NCBI GenBank assembly: GCA_011523795.1
Contig: WTFY01000009.1
Location: forward strand, 62,001-126,000
DNA: 64,000 nt
Reading direction: 5' to 3'
Source of the DNA: Gammaproteobacteria bacterium
Lineage (GTDB): Bacteria; Pseudomonadota; Gammaproteobacteria; UBA4575
A model generated the notes under the pieces. That model was not told the origin of the DNA. It was given only the letters and a program-made list of their open reading frames with translations, and searched no databases. Both the position numbers and the translations under genes were made by a program. Of this stretch, positions 15,936 to 25,516 are shown one piece after another. The first letter of the stretch is position 1. Every line of letters begins with the position of its first letter.

Positions 15936-17336
15936 TCAGGCGAACCGTTCCCCGTCATGAATCTCGGGAATGAAATTTTCAAACCGTGTGTACTGGCCGA
16001 GGAAAGTAAGCTTGGTCTTGAACCGGGGGCCGTTGCGCTGCTTGCCAACGATGATCTCCGCAGTACCCCGATCCTGGGAATCTTCATCGTATACTTCATC
16101 ACGGTAAATGAAGACAATCAGGTCCGCATCCTGCTCAATGGCGCCGGACTCGCGCAAATCCGACATCACGGGCCGTTTGTCCGAGCGCTGTTCCAGGCCC
16201 CGGTTGAGCTGGGAGAGCACTACAACCGGCACGTTCAATTCCTTGGCAAGTGCTTTCAGTGAGCGGCAGATTTCTGAAATTTCCGTGGCACGATTCTCGG
16301 CAGTTCCGCTGATTGACATGAGCTGCAGGTAATCCACGACGATCAAAGACAGGTCATGCTCACGCTTCAGTCGACGCGCGCGGGCACGCAACTCGGTCGG
16401 AGACAGTACCGCCGAATCATCGATGAACAGCTTCGCCTCGGAAAGCATGGCCACAGCACTGGTGAGGCGCGGCCAGTCATCATCATTCAGCCTGCCAGTA
16501 CGGACACGCTGCTGGTCAATCCTGCCCATCGAAGAAATCATGCGCATGGCCAGGGAGCGGCCGGGCATTTCCATGCTGAATACGGCTACACAGGACTTCA
16601 TGTGCAGGGCAGCGTATTCGACGATGTTCATGGCGAAACTGGTCTTTCCCATCGAGGGGCGGCCGGCAATGATGATGAGTTCACCATCCTGCAGGCCAGC
16701 TGTATTCTGGTCAAATTCTTCGAAACCGCTCGGAATTCCCGTGATGTGGTCTGCACGTTCATACAGCTCGTCTATCTGCTGGACCGTGGTCGTCATCAAC
16801 GACTTGATGTTGACAAAACCTGGCCCGGTCTGGGCGCTTTGATCCGTGATCTGGAATATTTTCTGCTCCGCATCGTCCAGTAACTGGTGAATATTCTTTC
16901 CGCCGGGTGCATATCCGCTGGTGGATATGTCATTGCCTACCCGGATCAGTTGCCGGAACACGGATTTTTCACGCACGATGTCCGCATAGGCCTGAATATT
17001 CGAGGCGCTGGGTATTTCATGGGCCAGAGTCCCCAGGTAGGCCAGTACGTTGGTGCCCTCGATCTCGCTTTTCTCACGCAGGAAATCGGACAGGGTAAGC
17101 ACGTCAAACACCTGGTGCTTGTCAACTAGCTCAAGGATCGCGCGAAAGATGAGCCTGTGGTCGAATAGATGGAAATCCTCTTCGTTGATACGGTCTGCAA
17201 CCTGGTCCCAGGTAGAGTTATCCAGTATCAGCCCTCCCAGCACGGCCTGCTCGGCTTCCAGCGAAAAAGGAGGCGTACGCAGGCTGTCTGCCGTGGTGAC
17301 GCTGTAATCGGTACCAGTTTTACTCAGTTCAGCCAC
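15936..17336 (-). CDS. dnaB: Replicative DNA helicase DnaB
   Basis: 466 residues from a GTG at 17336. The N-terminal domain starts PFSLEAEQAVLGGLIL. The RecA-like motor has Walker A in IIIAGRPSMGKTSFAMN, Walker B in LSLIVVDYLQLMS, and the arginine/sensor region in VVVLSQLNRGLEQR and ESGAIEQDADLI. It is the hexameric helicase of the replication fork that recruits DnaG primase. It follows rplI on the same strand, the classical rpsF-rpsR-rplI-dnaB order. No intein is present. Confidence 0.96.
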   Translation of the reverse strand: MAELSKTGTDYSVTTADSLRTPPFSLEAEQAVLGGLILDNSTWDQVADRINEEDFHLFDHRLIFRAILELVDKHQVFDVLTLSDFLREKSEIEGTNVLAYLGTLAHEIPSASNIQAYADIVREKSVFRQLIRVGNDISTSGYAPGGKNIHQLLDDAEQKIFQITDQSAQTGPGFVNIKSLMTTTVQQIDELYERADHITGIPSGFEEFDQNTAGLQDGELIIIAGRPSMGKTSFAMNIVEYAALHMKSCVAVFSMEMPGRSLAMRMISSMGRIDQQRVRTGRLNDDDWPRLTSAVAMLSEAKLFIDDSAVLSPTELRARARRLKREHDLSLIVVDYLQLMSISGTAENRATEISEICRSLKALAKELNVPVVVLSQLNRGLEQRSDKRPVMSDLRESGAIEQDADLIVFIYRDEVYDEDSQDRGTAEIIVGKQRNGPRFKTKLTFLGQYTRFENFIPEIHDGERFA

Positions 17337-17388
17337 AGGGCATTTCCCGCACGCTCATCTTGCATCCTGCGCCAACGTCGTGAATCTG

Positions 17389-17841
17389 CTAATCCTCACC
17401 CGTTATCTCCAGGTTGACTGTTACATTCACGTCAGTATGCAAATGTATATCCACTTGGTACTCCCCGGTCTGCTTGAATGCGCCCGAGGGTAAACGGATT
17501 TCCCTTTTTTCCACTGCTTTTCCAGCCTCGTTCAGCGCATGAGCGATTTCTGCAGTGCCCACCGAACCAAACAGCTTGCCATCTTCCCCGGAAGTCTTGG
17601 CAGCTACGGTGATTTTAAAACCGTCCAGTTCTTCCTTGCGTACCGCAGCACTCTTCAGCTGTTCGGCCGCCTTCTGCTCCAGTTCTGCCCGCAAAGCTTC
17701 AAACTCGGCAATATTCTCTGCCGTCGCATATTTCGCTTTTCCGCTAGGAACAAGAAAGTTGCGTGCATAGCCTGGCTTGACCCTCACCTTGTCACCCAGG
17801 TCTCCAAGGTTATCCACCTTGGTCAACAAAATTACTTCCAT
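17389..17841 (-). CDS. rplI: 50S ribosomal protein bL9
   Basis: 150 residues from the ATG at 17841 (MEVILLTKVDNLGDLGDKVR), matching the normal length; the open frame extends further upstream but without similarity. The N-terminal RNA-binding domain (VRVKPGYARNFLVPSGKA) is joined by the long helix to the C-terminal domain. It sits between DUF2232 and dnaB, as expected for the rpsF-rplI operon. Confidence 0.96.
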   Translation of the reverse strand: MEVILLTKVDNLGDLGDKVRVKPGYARNFLVPSGKAKYATAENIAEFEALRAELEQKAAEQLKSAAVRKEELDGFKITVAAKTSGEDGKLFGSVGTAEIAHALNEAGKAVEKREIRLPSGAFKQTGEYQVDIHLHTDVNVTVNLEITGED

Positions 17842-17896
17842 CTCGATCTCACTTTTTGTCTGTAATGTATCATTATAAGTGCTGCTTGCATGTCTC

Positions 17897-18814
17897 TCAC
17901 AACCCGGATTTCGCAAACCGTTTGCGGAAATTTACCAGGCCGTCCAGCACGCCGGCTGATGCAAGCATCAAAACCACCTGAGGCGCCGCAAAAAACATCA
18001 GGCCGTATACCAGTATAAACCCCATGACCGGCCTTCGAAGTTTTCCGATCAGCGCATGCGCAAGACCAAGACCGTGCAGGAAAAACATGCTTAGGCACAC
18101 GACCGTCAACTGCCACAGTACGGGTGCCTTCATGAACCATGCCGCAACGCCAAGTGCCGCAGTGACCGCTGCCAGGACCTGGCCCAGGTCAAGGCTGGCA
18201 AACTCCTTGCGAAACGTGTTCATGTCGGCCATCAGGCCATGCCACCAACCTCCAAGGAACAGGGTAAAGCTCACTGTCAGCAAATACACGGCAACCACCA
18301 CGCCTGTCATCACGGATGCCACCCTGGGCAGATGCTCCTGCACCCTGTCCAGGTCTATGGCCGGGTTCGGCAGCATGAGCTGCAAAGAAGGGGTTTTCCC
18401 GACTGCTTCCAGCATATTCCTGAGATAGCTCTGCCAGGTTAGCTGCAGGTCCGGAAACAGCAGTGCTGCCAGTGCGGTTACCACTACGCCAAATACTGTC
18501 AAAGCCTGCAGTACAACACTCAGTGACCGGAAATTCCTGTACAGATAGGCTGCAGCAAGCACCGACACCCAGACCACAAGTGTACCGGTAGTGATACCGC
18601 CCAACAGAAAATAAGCGATTGCACCCACGACCAGAACGCATATGACCAGCACCCTGATGGCCTCCCTGATGCCAATTTCAAGCGCAATCAGGGCCAGTGC
18701 GCCGCCACTCAGGATGATCAGAAAGGGAAAAAGAAACGAGAGCAAGGCAAAACCGGATATCACCGCAACCGCCTGGAATGGCCCGGTAAGGACAAATTTC
18801 CCCAGCGTGCGCAC
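17897..18814 (-). CDS. DUF2232 membrane protein of the rpsR-rplI operon
   Basis: 305 residues from a GTG at 18814. Around eight hydrophobic segments are visible, starting with FQAVAVISGFALLSFLFPFLIILSGG trimmed to a typical DUF2232 (YybS-like) opening, and ending RPVMGFILVYGLMFF. In gammaproteobacteria this family commonly sits between rpsR and rplI; its function is unknown, possibly transport or membrane assembly. The spacing to rpsR (44 bases) and rplI (55 bases) supports one operon. Confidence 0.85.
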   Translation of the reverse strand: MRTLGKFVLTGPFQAVAVISGFALLSFLFPFLIILSGGALALIALEIGIREAIRVLVICVLVVGAIAYFLLGGITTGTLVVWVSVLAAAYLYRNFRSLSVVLQALTVFGVVVTALAALLFPDLQLTWQSYLRNMLEAVGKTPSLQLMLPNPAIDLDRVQEHLPRVASVMTGVVVAVYLLTVSFTLFLGGWWHGLMADMNTFRKEFASLDLGQVLAAVTAALGVAAWFMKAPVLWQLTVVCLSMFFLHGLGLAHALIGKLRRPVMGFILVYGLMFFAAPQVVLMLASAGVLDGLVNFRKRFAKSGL

Positions 18815-18858
18815 GACTGACTACCGGTCAACTACTGCGGTTGTGCCCGCTCTGAAGC

Positions 18859-19083
18859 TCAATGTTGGTCGCTGTACGGCAGCAGTGCAAGATACCTGGC
18901 ACGCTTGATCGCGGTCGACAACTGCCGCTGGTACCGGGCTTTCGTACCCGTGATTCTGCTTGGAACAATCTTTCCTGACTCGGTAATAAAATCCTTGAGC
19001 AACTTGACGTCCTTGTAGTCGATTTCTTCCACGCCTTCTTCGGTAAAGCGGCAATATCTTCTTTTTCTGAAATTGTGTGCCAT
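18859..19083 (-). CDS. rpsR: 30S ribosomal protein bS18
   Basis: 74 residues from the ATG at 19083 ([20 protein letters not shown]), the normal length. The core [15 protein letters not shown] and [20 protein letters not shown] is highly conserved. bS18 binds with bS6 on the small-subunit platform, and rpsF is the preceding gene. Confidence 0.96.
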   Translation of the reverse strand: MAHNFRKRRYCRFTEEGVEEIDYKDVKLLKDFITESGKIVPSRITGTKARYQRQLSTAIKRARYLALLPYSDQH

Positions 19084-19136
19084 GTCAACCCCCCTTTCTT
19101 CCACAAGATGACCCCGTCACAGGTTTCCATAGGCTA

Positions 19137-19595
19137 TCATGAATCTTCATCGGTGCTCTCCTGCTCCACTTCGGCTTTTGACTCCTGATCCTGCTTGTCA
19201 GCATCGCCGGGTTCGTTATCAGATTCCTTCATTTCCTCGGCTTCCCGACTCCTGGTTTCCGCCTTCTCGCTTTCGATAAGTTCCATCATTGGTGAAGGTT
19301 TGGTGACGGCTCTCTTCCTGGAAATCACCATGTTGCGAATCACGGCGTCGTTAAAGCGAAATGCATTATTCATTTCATCCAGCACATCCAGGCCACATTC
19401 AATATTCATCAGCACGTAGTGAGCCTTGTGGACTTTCTGTATCGGATACGAGAGCTGCAAACGGCCCCAGTCTTCAAGCCTGTGAATCTTGCCACGTTTC
19501 TCCTTTTCGATCATCGAGCGGTAGCGCTCGATCATGGCAGGTACTTGGCCACTCTGGTCCGGGTGAACGAGGAACACAATTTCATAATGACGCAT
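19137..19595 (-). CDS. rpsF: 30S ribosomal protein bS6
   Basis: 152 residues starting [20 protein letters not shown]. The ferredoxin-like RNA-binding fold ([30 protein letters not shown]) occupies residues 1-100. The last 45 residues are an acidic tail rich in Glu, Asp and Lys, longer than in many relatives. Partner of bS18 in the ribosome platform. First gene of the rpsF-rpsR-DUF2232-rplI-dnaB run. Confidence 0.96.
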   Translation of the reverse strand: MRHYEIVFLVHPDQSGQVPAMIERYRSMIEKEKRGKIHRLEDWGRLQLSYPIQKVHKAHYVLMNIECGLDVLDEMNNAFRFNDAVIRNMVISRKRAVTKPSPMMELIESEKAETRSREAEEMKESDNEPGDADKQDQESKAEVEQESTDEDS

Positions 19596-19645
19596 TCGGT
19601 TCTCCTTATGGATTCATGTCTCCTGGCGGTTATGGTTGACGCTCA

Positions 19646-19792
19646 GTGAAACAAGGAATTAACGATGCTTTCAGGGTCGCGAAGTCTACGGGATATGTCT
19701 TCTTCGGGCAAGACCCATACCCCGATGACATGGCCGGGCATGCGCTTGCGGGAAACCGTTTGGCCAACGTGCTGGAAATGAATCCGGAATAA
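19646..19792 (+). pseudogene. Uracil-DNA-glycosylase-like fragment (probable remnant)
   Basis: A plus-strand frame of 48 codons from GTG 19646 to TAA 19792 contains NDAFRVAKSTGYVFFGQDPYP followed by GHAL. This matches the Ung pattern of a helix (E. coli has [22 protein letters not shown]), the water-activating GQDPY loop and the following GxAHGL. No other part of an Ung protein is present: the reading stops 30 residues later, and the Leu-loop motif HPSPLS is missing. It lies between rpsF and rnr, both on the other strand. It could be a leftover of a deleted gene or a chance match in a short stretch. Confidence 0.35.
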
Positions 19793-19806
19793 CAATCTGC
19801 TTGCGA

Positions 19807-22032
19807 TTACTTCCTGCGCCTGGCCTGCCTTTTCTTCTTATGCCCCGAACTTTCCCGAAAGTCCGACAGTACCAGGTCGATTTTCCGCTCATCGAGGCTT
19901 ACCCTTGAAACGATCACGTTTACCGGGTCTCCAAGCCTGTATCGTTTCTTGCTTTGCTCTCCAAACAGGCATTGGGATGCTTCGTCAAAATGATAGTAAT
20001 CATTACTCAGTGTCGTGACATGTACCAGTCCATCTACCAGTATGTCATCCAGCATCACGAAAAAACCGAATGCCCTGACAGACTGGATAACCCCGGAAAA
20101 CTGCTTGCCCAGCTTGTCCAGCATGAACTCACATTTGAGCCATGCTTCCACGTCACGCGTGGCCTCATCCGCCCTGCGTTCACACATCGAGCATTCCTCA
20201 CCGAGCAACTTCAGGTCGTTTTCAGAAAGCGGGAACGAATCCGCACCGTTTCCAGCCAGTACATGACGTATGGTCCGGTGCACGACCAGGTCCGGATACC
20301 TGCGGATCGGTGATGTGAAATGAGCATAGCGTGGCAAAGCCAGCCCGAAATGGCCAATGTTGTCCGGACTGTAGACCGCCTGTGCCATGGAACGGAGCAG
20401 CATGAGCTCGATAATGTGCCTGTCCTTGCGGTGTGAAATCCTTTTGAGCGTTGAAAGATAGTCTTCGGGTCTCGGCCTGCTGGAACGCGTAAAGCCGATT
20501 CCCAGGGAATGCAGGAACTCTCTCAGTTCACCCGTTTTTTCATCTGTAGGTTTGTCATGTACTCGATACAGGGTAAGCAGCTTTCGCCTGGAGATGAACC
20601 GGCCTGCCGCCATGTTTGCACAAATCATGCATTCTTCAATGATCCTGTGGGACTGCAGGCGCTCACGTGGAATGATAGCCTTGATCTTTTTTTTCCTGTC
20701 AAACTCGAAAAACGTTTCCCGGGTATCAAAATCTATCGCACCTCTTCTTTTGCGCTGTTTTTGCAGGGCTCGATAGACGTCCTGGACATGTTTCAGATCC
20801 GATCTTACCTGGGCATACTTCCTGCCCATCGACCTGCCCTTTTTATAGAGAATCTGCTGCACCTCGTCATAGGTGAGCCTGGCCCGTGAACGCATGACCG
20901 CTTCGTAGAACCGGTAGTTCCTCAAAGCGCCCTCTGCTGAGACAAACATTTCGCATACCATGCAAAGGCGATCCGAGTCAGGTGTCAGCGAGCAAAGCTC
21001 ATTAGAAAGCTGTTCAGGAAGCATCGGAACCACATGCTCCGGAAAATACACGGAGGTCCCTCGCTTGCGGGCCTCGACATCCAGTGCCGAATCCGGCAGC
21101 ACGTAATGCGAGACATCTGCAATCGCCACCCACAAGCGCCAACCGGTTTCACGCGGTTCGCAGTACACGGCATCATCGAAGTCCCTGGCATCACAGCCAT
21201 CAATGGTGACGAACCTGAGTGTGCGCAAGTCACGTCGGCATTTGACCTGACTGCCGATCGAGCTTTCGCTGAATTGCCCAGCTTCGCGCAAGGCTTCCTC
21301 CGGCCATTGATGGGGAATATCATAGCTGCGAATTGCAACGTCGATCTCCATGCCTGGAGCAAGGTGGTCTCCCAGGATCTCAACGATTTTCCCGATCGCC
21401 TGCCGGGACCTGTTTGGATGCTCGATGATGGATACGACAACGAACTGTCCGTTCGTGGCACCATTGGCGGAATCCGGGGGGATCATGATGTCTTGGCCCA
21501 TTCGCTTGTCGTCTGGCACCACGAAACCGATCCCGGATTCCCTGTAATACCTGCCTACCACCTGCTTGTTGTGGCGCTGGGTGATTTCCACCAGCTTGCC
21601 CTGAAGGCGATTCCGCTTGAAATCCCTTTCAGGCCGCACAACCACACGATCCCCATGCATCAAGGTACGCATCTCGTACGGCGGCAAGTAAATATCCTCC
21701 CCTCCATCGTCAGGAACCAGAAACCCGAAACCTTTAGTGTGGCCGATCACCCTGCCTCGCACCAGGTTCACCCTGTCAACTGGCAGGTAGTGATTTTGAC
21801 GGTTTCTGATGATCTGGCCATCGCGTTCCATGGCCCTGAGCCGGCGCTTTAATGCCTCCGCGGCCTGACTGGGCTGCATACCCAATGCCTGGTGCAAGTC
21901 TGGAAGGGACAGGGGGCCCTCACTGCCTTCCAGAGTTTCAAGGATAAACTCCCTGCTGGCAATCGGATGCTTGTATTTTGCACCCTCGCGTATGGCAAAG
22001 GGATCCCTGGAAATTTTCCTGCTACGAGCCAT
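19807..22032 (-). CDS. rnr: Ribonuclease R
   Basis: 741 residues. Order of parts: winged-helix N-terminus (about 25-90), cold-shock domains (GRVIGHTKGFGFLVPDDGGE), the RNB catalytic domain with TIDGCDARDFDDAV (the acidic metal ligands) and YAHFTSPIRRYPDLVVHR, and a C-terminal S1 domain (FSGVIQSVRAFGFFVML) with a basic tail (HKKKRQARRRK). It degrades structured RNA 3' to 5' and acts in RNA quality control. rlmB, often downstream, is absent here. A tRNA-Leu gene lies 150 bases upstream on the opposite strand. Confidence 0.96.
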   Translation of the reverse strand: MARSRKISRDPFAIREGAKYKHPIASREFILETLEGSEGPLSLPDLHQALGMQPSQAAEALKRRLRAMERDGQIIRNRQNHYLPVDRVNLVRGRVIGHTKGFGFLVPDDGGEDIYLPPYEMRTLMHGDRVVVRPERDFKRNRLQGKLVEITQRHNKQVVGRYYRESGIGFVVPDDKRMGQDIMIPPDSANGATNGQFVVVSIIEHPNRSRQAIGKIVEILGDHLAPGMEIDVAIRSYDIPHQWPEEALREAGQFSESSIGSQVKCRRDLRTLRFVTIDGCDARDFDDAVYCEPRETGWRLWVAIADVSHYVLPDSALDVEARKRGTSVYFPEHVVPMLPEQLSNELCSLTPDSDRLCMVCEMFVSAEGALRNYRFYEAVMRSRARLTYDEVQQILYKKGRSMGRKYAQVRSDLKHVQDVYRALQKQRKRRGAIDFDTRETFFEFDRKKKIKAIIPRERLQSHRIIEECMICANMAAGRFISRRKLLTLYRVHDKPTDEKTGELREFLHSLGIGFTRSSRPRPEDYLSTLKRISHRKDRHIIELMLLRSMAQAVYSPDNIGHFGLALPRYAHFTSPIRRYPDLVVHRTIRHVLAGNGADSFPLSENDLKLLGEECSMCERRADEATRDVEAWLKCEFMLDKLGKQFSGVIQSVRAFGFFVMLDDILVDGLVHVTTLSNDYYHFDEASQCLFGEQSKKRYRLGDPVNVIVSRVSLDERKIDLVLSDFRESSGHKKKRQARRRK

Positions 22033-22180
22033 AAGGCATGCACTGTACCGTGTTCAGGACCAAACTGAAAATTTTGTTCTTCCGGCCGGTGGGATAGAAA
22101 TGTTCGCCAGCCATGTTGACAAGTGTCCAAGTGCTTCGTAGAGTGCTCCACCACCCGAGCTATCGGGTTGATCCGGATAT

Positions 22181-22267
22181 GCCGAGGTGGCGAAATTGGT
22201 AGACGCGCTAGCTTCAGGTGCTAGTGGGAGCAATCCCATGGAGGTTCGAGTCCTCTCCTCGGCACCA
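22181..22267 (+). tRNA. tRNA-Leu (anticodon CAG)
   Basis: 87 nucleotides including encoded CCA. The acceptor strands GCCGAGG and CCTCGGC pair perfectly. The D-arm has GGCGAAATTGGTAGACGCG. The anticodon stem CTAGC/GCTAG holds loop TTCAGGT, anticodon CAG at 22215-22217. A long variable arm (TGGGAGCAATCCCA) and T-arm GGTTCGAGTCC follow. It has all class II leucine features. Confidence 0.97.
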
Positions 22268-22488
22268 GCGCTGTATTTCATGCATTCCGCATTCTTCTCG
22301 TTTATTCAGATAAGTACTTGTATTATATTTAGAATTCTGGATCTTCAGTTTCGTTCGATTCCCCTGAATTCCTGGATATAACCAAGCGCTTGACATCCTG
22401 TATACCAGATACTTATATGTTCTCTGTAAACCAGTATAAAAAGACGTGTCACCAACCAGTAACCAAGTACCTACTAAGGAGAATCAAT

Positions 22489-22719
22489 ATGACTGATGAA
22501 GAAATTGCAGCACAAGCGTTGGCAGTACATGCTCGAATCTCCCTGGTTCGGAAAATATTACTGGAAGATTATGAAGTTGAAAGTGCTGACCTGAATAACC
22601 GCTTACCCGAAACAGACTGGACAGAAAAATACACTGTAGCCTTGAGAATGGTAAATAAATTGAAACAAGGCTGCCCGGATCCAGAGCTTCTTGTGCACAA
22701 GATTCAGAATTACCTCTAG
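22489..22719 (+). CDS. Small hypothetical protein
   Basis: 76 residues from the ATG at 22489, chosen because AAGGAG lies seven bases upstream; the frame stays open upstream but without a binding site. The sequence (MTDEEIAAQALAVHARISLV, then LNNRLPETDWTEKYTVALRM) is acidic, helical and soluble, with no motif known to me. It stands alone between tRNA-Leu and the SulP gene. Confidence 0.6.
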   Translation: MTDEEIAAQALAVHARISLVRKILLEDYEVESADLNNRLPETDWTEKYTVALRMVNKLKQGCPDPELLVHKIQNYL

Positions 22720-22942
22720 TCTGCAGCTTCTGGTAGTTAGTGTTTCCTTCCTCCTAGATGAATGGAATGCATCTCAGGAATGAAGCACTGCTGTTAAAAC
22801 TTCCACTTTTCCCGAAACCATCCCTCACTGAATCTCACCTCAACGGATCGCGGTAAACCAGTGATCTCCAATTCATCGAATCGCTTACGCATGATGCCTT
22901 GGCCATCTTCATCGGTCCAGATACCCTTTCTCGAAAATTCAC

Positions 22943-25186
22943 TCAGGATTCTCCAGGTCGATGGCCGGCTTGACCTGATAAGTGCCCGGCGAGCAGGTAT
23001 CGATAAAGCTTGAGGGCAAGCCGTTCCTCTTTTTTTTCCAAACGGCTCTGGGCGTCCGGTGTCAGCATCATGGTGTAGCATGCCTCGTCCGCGACCACCG
23101 ACGTCGCCTGCTCACCTTGTGTGTGGGCCAACCAGATCGCGTCACCGGGGCTGAACTGGTAGAGACGCGCGCCCGCACAATCGTAGGCGGAAGCTCGACC
23201 GGAGATAATCAACTGAAGCCCCTCAAGCGGCAAATCAGGTCCTACCAGCACTTCATCGGCAGTGTAGTTGCGTGGTGTGAGCCATTTGTGAAGTTCCTCC
23301 ATCAGGTCCTCGAAATGTATTTGCCGCTGCAGATGGCGTTCGAGGTCGTCTGCAACATGTTCCAGCAAGGCCGCACGTTGGTTGTCAGCCATGGTTGAGT
23401 CCTTTCCCCACTTGGCAATGATAGTCTCTTCACAATACTCAAGGGCACTATCCTCATTCGGCTCTAAGACCAAATCGGCAAATACCGGGGCAGGAAGGTT
23501 GAGTTCCAAGTCTGATCTGAACTGCTCCGGCACCGCGCTAAGCACAACCTTCACCCCAGCCTTGTTTGTCGCCTGCAAGAATCGAGACAGCACACTCACT
23601 GCCGAGAAGTCAAAGCCGGAGACGGAGGCAAAGTCCAGCATCAGGCAGGTGGGACGCGAAGGCCCTTCCAGGGAGCTTTTGAGATGGTCGGTCAGGGGAG
23701 CGGCACTGCCAAAGAAGATGTAACCACGCAGCTGGTAAACCAGCACACGCCAGCCTTCTTCCAGAAGGATCACACGATCGGGTATGGGACGGGCTTTGCT
23801 GCTGTGATGTTCACGGCACGTGAACCGGGTTTTGATTGGGTCTACCCGGCTGAGGCGCACGACGAAAAAAATGAGGGTAGCCAACATTCCGGCGCCCACG
23901 CCCTCGATCAGGCCGAAAAAGATAATGATGATGAAGATGACCAGGATGATGCTTAACTCCACCCAGGGAAGGCGCTTGTAACTCCGCACGAGCCCTTCGT
24001 CCAGCATGCCGATCCCGGCGAAGACCAGGATGCCGCCGATAAGTGCCGTGGGAATAAACTCCAGCATCCCATCGCCAAAAAACAGGGCTATGCCGACGAC
24101 GAAGGCTGCTACCATTCCAGTCAGCCGGGTGGTGGCCTTGAGATGCTTGCTGCGAAGCGAGGAAGGTACAATCAGCGTTGCCACTGTCCCCCCGCCCAGT
24201 CCTGCGAAAATGGTGGCAAATCCGCTCGCCCTGAATTCTCGGTTCCACTCAAGTTCACGATTTGCCGCGACTTCCAGCCCGGCAATATTCATGGTCACAC
24301 AGATGAAAGCAATGAGCATGAACGTCAGCATGTTGGGTATCTGGCCAGCCATCGCGGCCCAGTTCACGTGTACCAGATCGGCCGGGAACAGCACAGGCCA
24401 CAGGTTTCCGTCTGCCGTGCCTGTAAGCAGCAGACCCATCACTCTCGCCTCTTCACCGGAGATGTCTAGTGCGCCGAGGGTGAGATGGTAGCCACCTATT
24501 GCAGCGACGGCGCTTAACGGCAGAATCAGCACATTACCCCAGCGCTTGACCGCGATGTAAAGCACGATCCCGTACGCAGCACCTGGAAGCCACGTCCACA
24601 GTACGGAGGGCTCTAGAAATGATGCAGCCTCATGCCACCCGAATTCCACTCCCATGAGTGACATTGCGCCCAAGCACACAGTGCCCCCGATTCCGGCTAC
24701 GAATCCCGCGGCAACCGGGTAAGGAATGAAGCGTACCAGATTGGCGAGGTGAAAACGCCCTATCAAGAGACAACACACCCCGGTGGCGAGTGCGCAGATT
24801 ATCAGTGCACTCGCAGTGGTAACGAATAGCGCCTCCCCGCGTGCGTCCATCGTGGCTGCGATCGTGGCCATGATGATCACCAGTGCAGTAGGCAGCCCCG
24901 CAATCGCTCCGCGATAACCGCTTACCAGCGCCACGAGCAGGCAAGCAGCGAAGTTCCCAAACAGAATCAGGCCCACACCCTGGGAAGTATAGGGCGTTAA
25001 CGCGCCAGAGAAAATAAAGCTTCCGAAAGCCACCTCGGCGACCAGCAGCCCGAGCCCGGATGTGAAGCCAGCCGACAGCGCGGGAATCGTCTTCTCGGAC
25101 AGGATATCCTCGCGAAGTTCGGACCCAAATTCCCGAAATACAGACGTCACACTTATCGCTTTGAAGTCAGGAGCACAGATTAGCAA
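22943..25186 (-). CDS. SulP-family anion transporter fused to STAS and cyclic-nucleotide-binding-like domains
   Basis: 747 residues. Residues about 30-430 hold the SLC26/SulP transporter with 12 or more hydrophobic segments (VEFGWHEAASF, MNIAGLEVAANRELEWN, FALGGILVFAG-type loops). Residues about 445-545 are a STAS domain: LVYQLRGYIFFGSAAPL and CLMLDFASVSGFDFSAVSVL. Residues about 630-735 look like a cNMP-binding beta-roll (EGLQLIISGRASAY, LYQFSPGDAIWL). Such three-part SulP proteins are presumed anion or bicarbonate/sulfate transporters with built-in regulation; the ligand is unknown. The frame begins at TTG 25186; a GTG at 25150 is an alternative start. Monocistronic. Confidence 0.85.
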   Translation of the reverse strand: MLICAPDFKAISVTSVFREFGSELREDILSEKTIPALSAGFTSGLGLLVAEVAFGSFIFSGALTPYTSQGVGLILFGNFAACLLVALVSGYRGAIAGLPTALVIIMATIAATMDARGEALFVTTASALIICALATGVCCLLIGRFHLANLVRFIPYPVAAGFVAGIGGTVCLGAMSLMGVEFGWHEAASFLEPSVLWTWLPGAAYGIVLYIAVKRWGNVLILPLSAVAAIGGYHLTLGALDISGEEARVMGLLLTGTADGNLWPVLFPADLVHVNWAAMAGQIPNMLTFMLIAFICVTMNIAGLEVAANRELEWNREFRASGFATIFAGLGGGTVATLIVPSSLRSKHLKATTRLTGMVAAFVVGIALFFGDGMLEFIPTALIGGILVFAGIGMLDEGLVRSYKRLPWVELSIILVIFIIIIFFGLIEGVGAGMLATLIFFVVRLSRVDPIKTRFTCREHHSSKARPIPDRVILLEEGWRVLVYQLRGYIFFGSAAPLTDHLKSSLEGPSRPTCLMLDFASVSGFDFSAVSVLSRFLQATNKAGVKVVLSAVPEQFRSDLELNLPAPVFADLVLEPNEDSALEYCEETIIAKWGKDSTMADNQRAALLEHVADDLERHLQRQIHFEDLMEELHKWLTPRNYTADEVLVGPDLPLEGLQLIISGRASAYDCAGARLYQFSPGDAIWLAHTQGEQATSVVADEACYTMMLTPDAQSRLEKKEERLALKLYRYLLAGHLSGQAGHRPGES

Positions 25187-25516
25187 GTGTAGTCGTCAGT
25201 CTGCAAGGTCCGCGTGACAAACAAAAATTGCACCGGCGGATTATGACCCGGACGATTCAATGAACATTGGCTTCAGCTTCAAGGTGCTGGTGCCGCGCTG
25301 ATTGGTCAACGTCTCATGTCCAGTCTGAAGCCGGAAAAGCCCGGAGCAACCTGACTTTTGACCCGTCACTTCCAGTAACCATGTTGATCGAATCCTCCAA
25401 TTGGCAGAGCGGAGAAATGTCATGGGTGGCAGTGAATGTCATCCGGTTGCCGCAGAATGGCAAGAATTATGTCGATGTCGAAATGATCCAGCTTCCATGG
25501 ATGCAGTTCCCGGCCC
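25187..25516. other. Gap between the SulP gene and DUF411 gene, no secure gene
   Basis: A plus-strand frame ending at 25542 reads SWVAVNVIRLPQNGKNYVDV, which is protein-like, but it has no clear start or binding site and overlaps the end of the DUF411 gene. I do not call it. The rest is presumed upstream DNA of the SulP gene. Confidence 0.3.

Noticed and set aside
22181-22267. tRNA-Leu(CAG) as the attachment-site parent of the 1504/7851 repeats
   Set aside because: Its 3' end differs (GGTTCGAGTCCTCTCCTCGG versus TATTCGAATCCTGCTCGG), so another tRNA must be the parent.
22794-23081. Minus-strand frame downstream of and overlapping the SulP gene
   Set aside because: Overlaps the SulP C-terminus in another frame and has no independent support.
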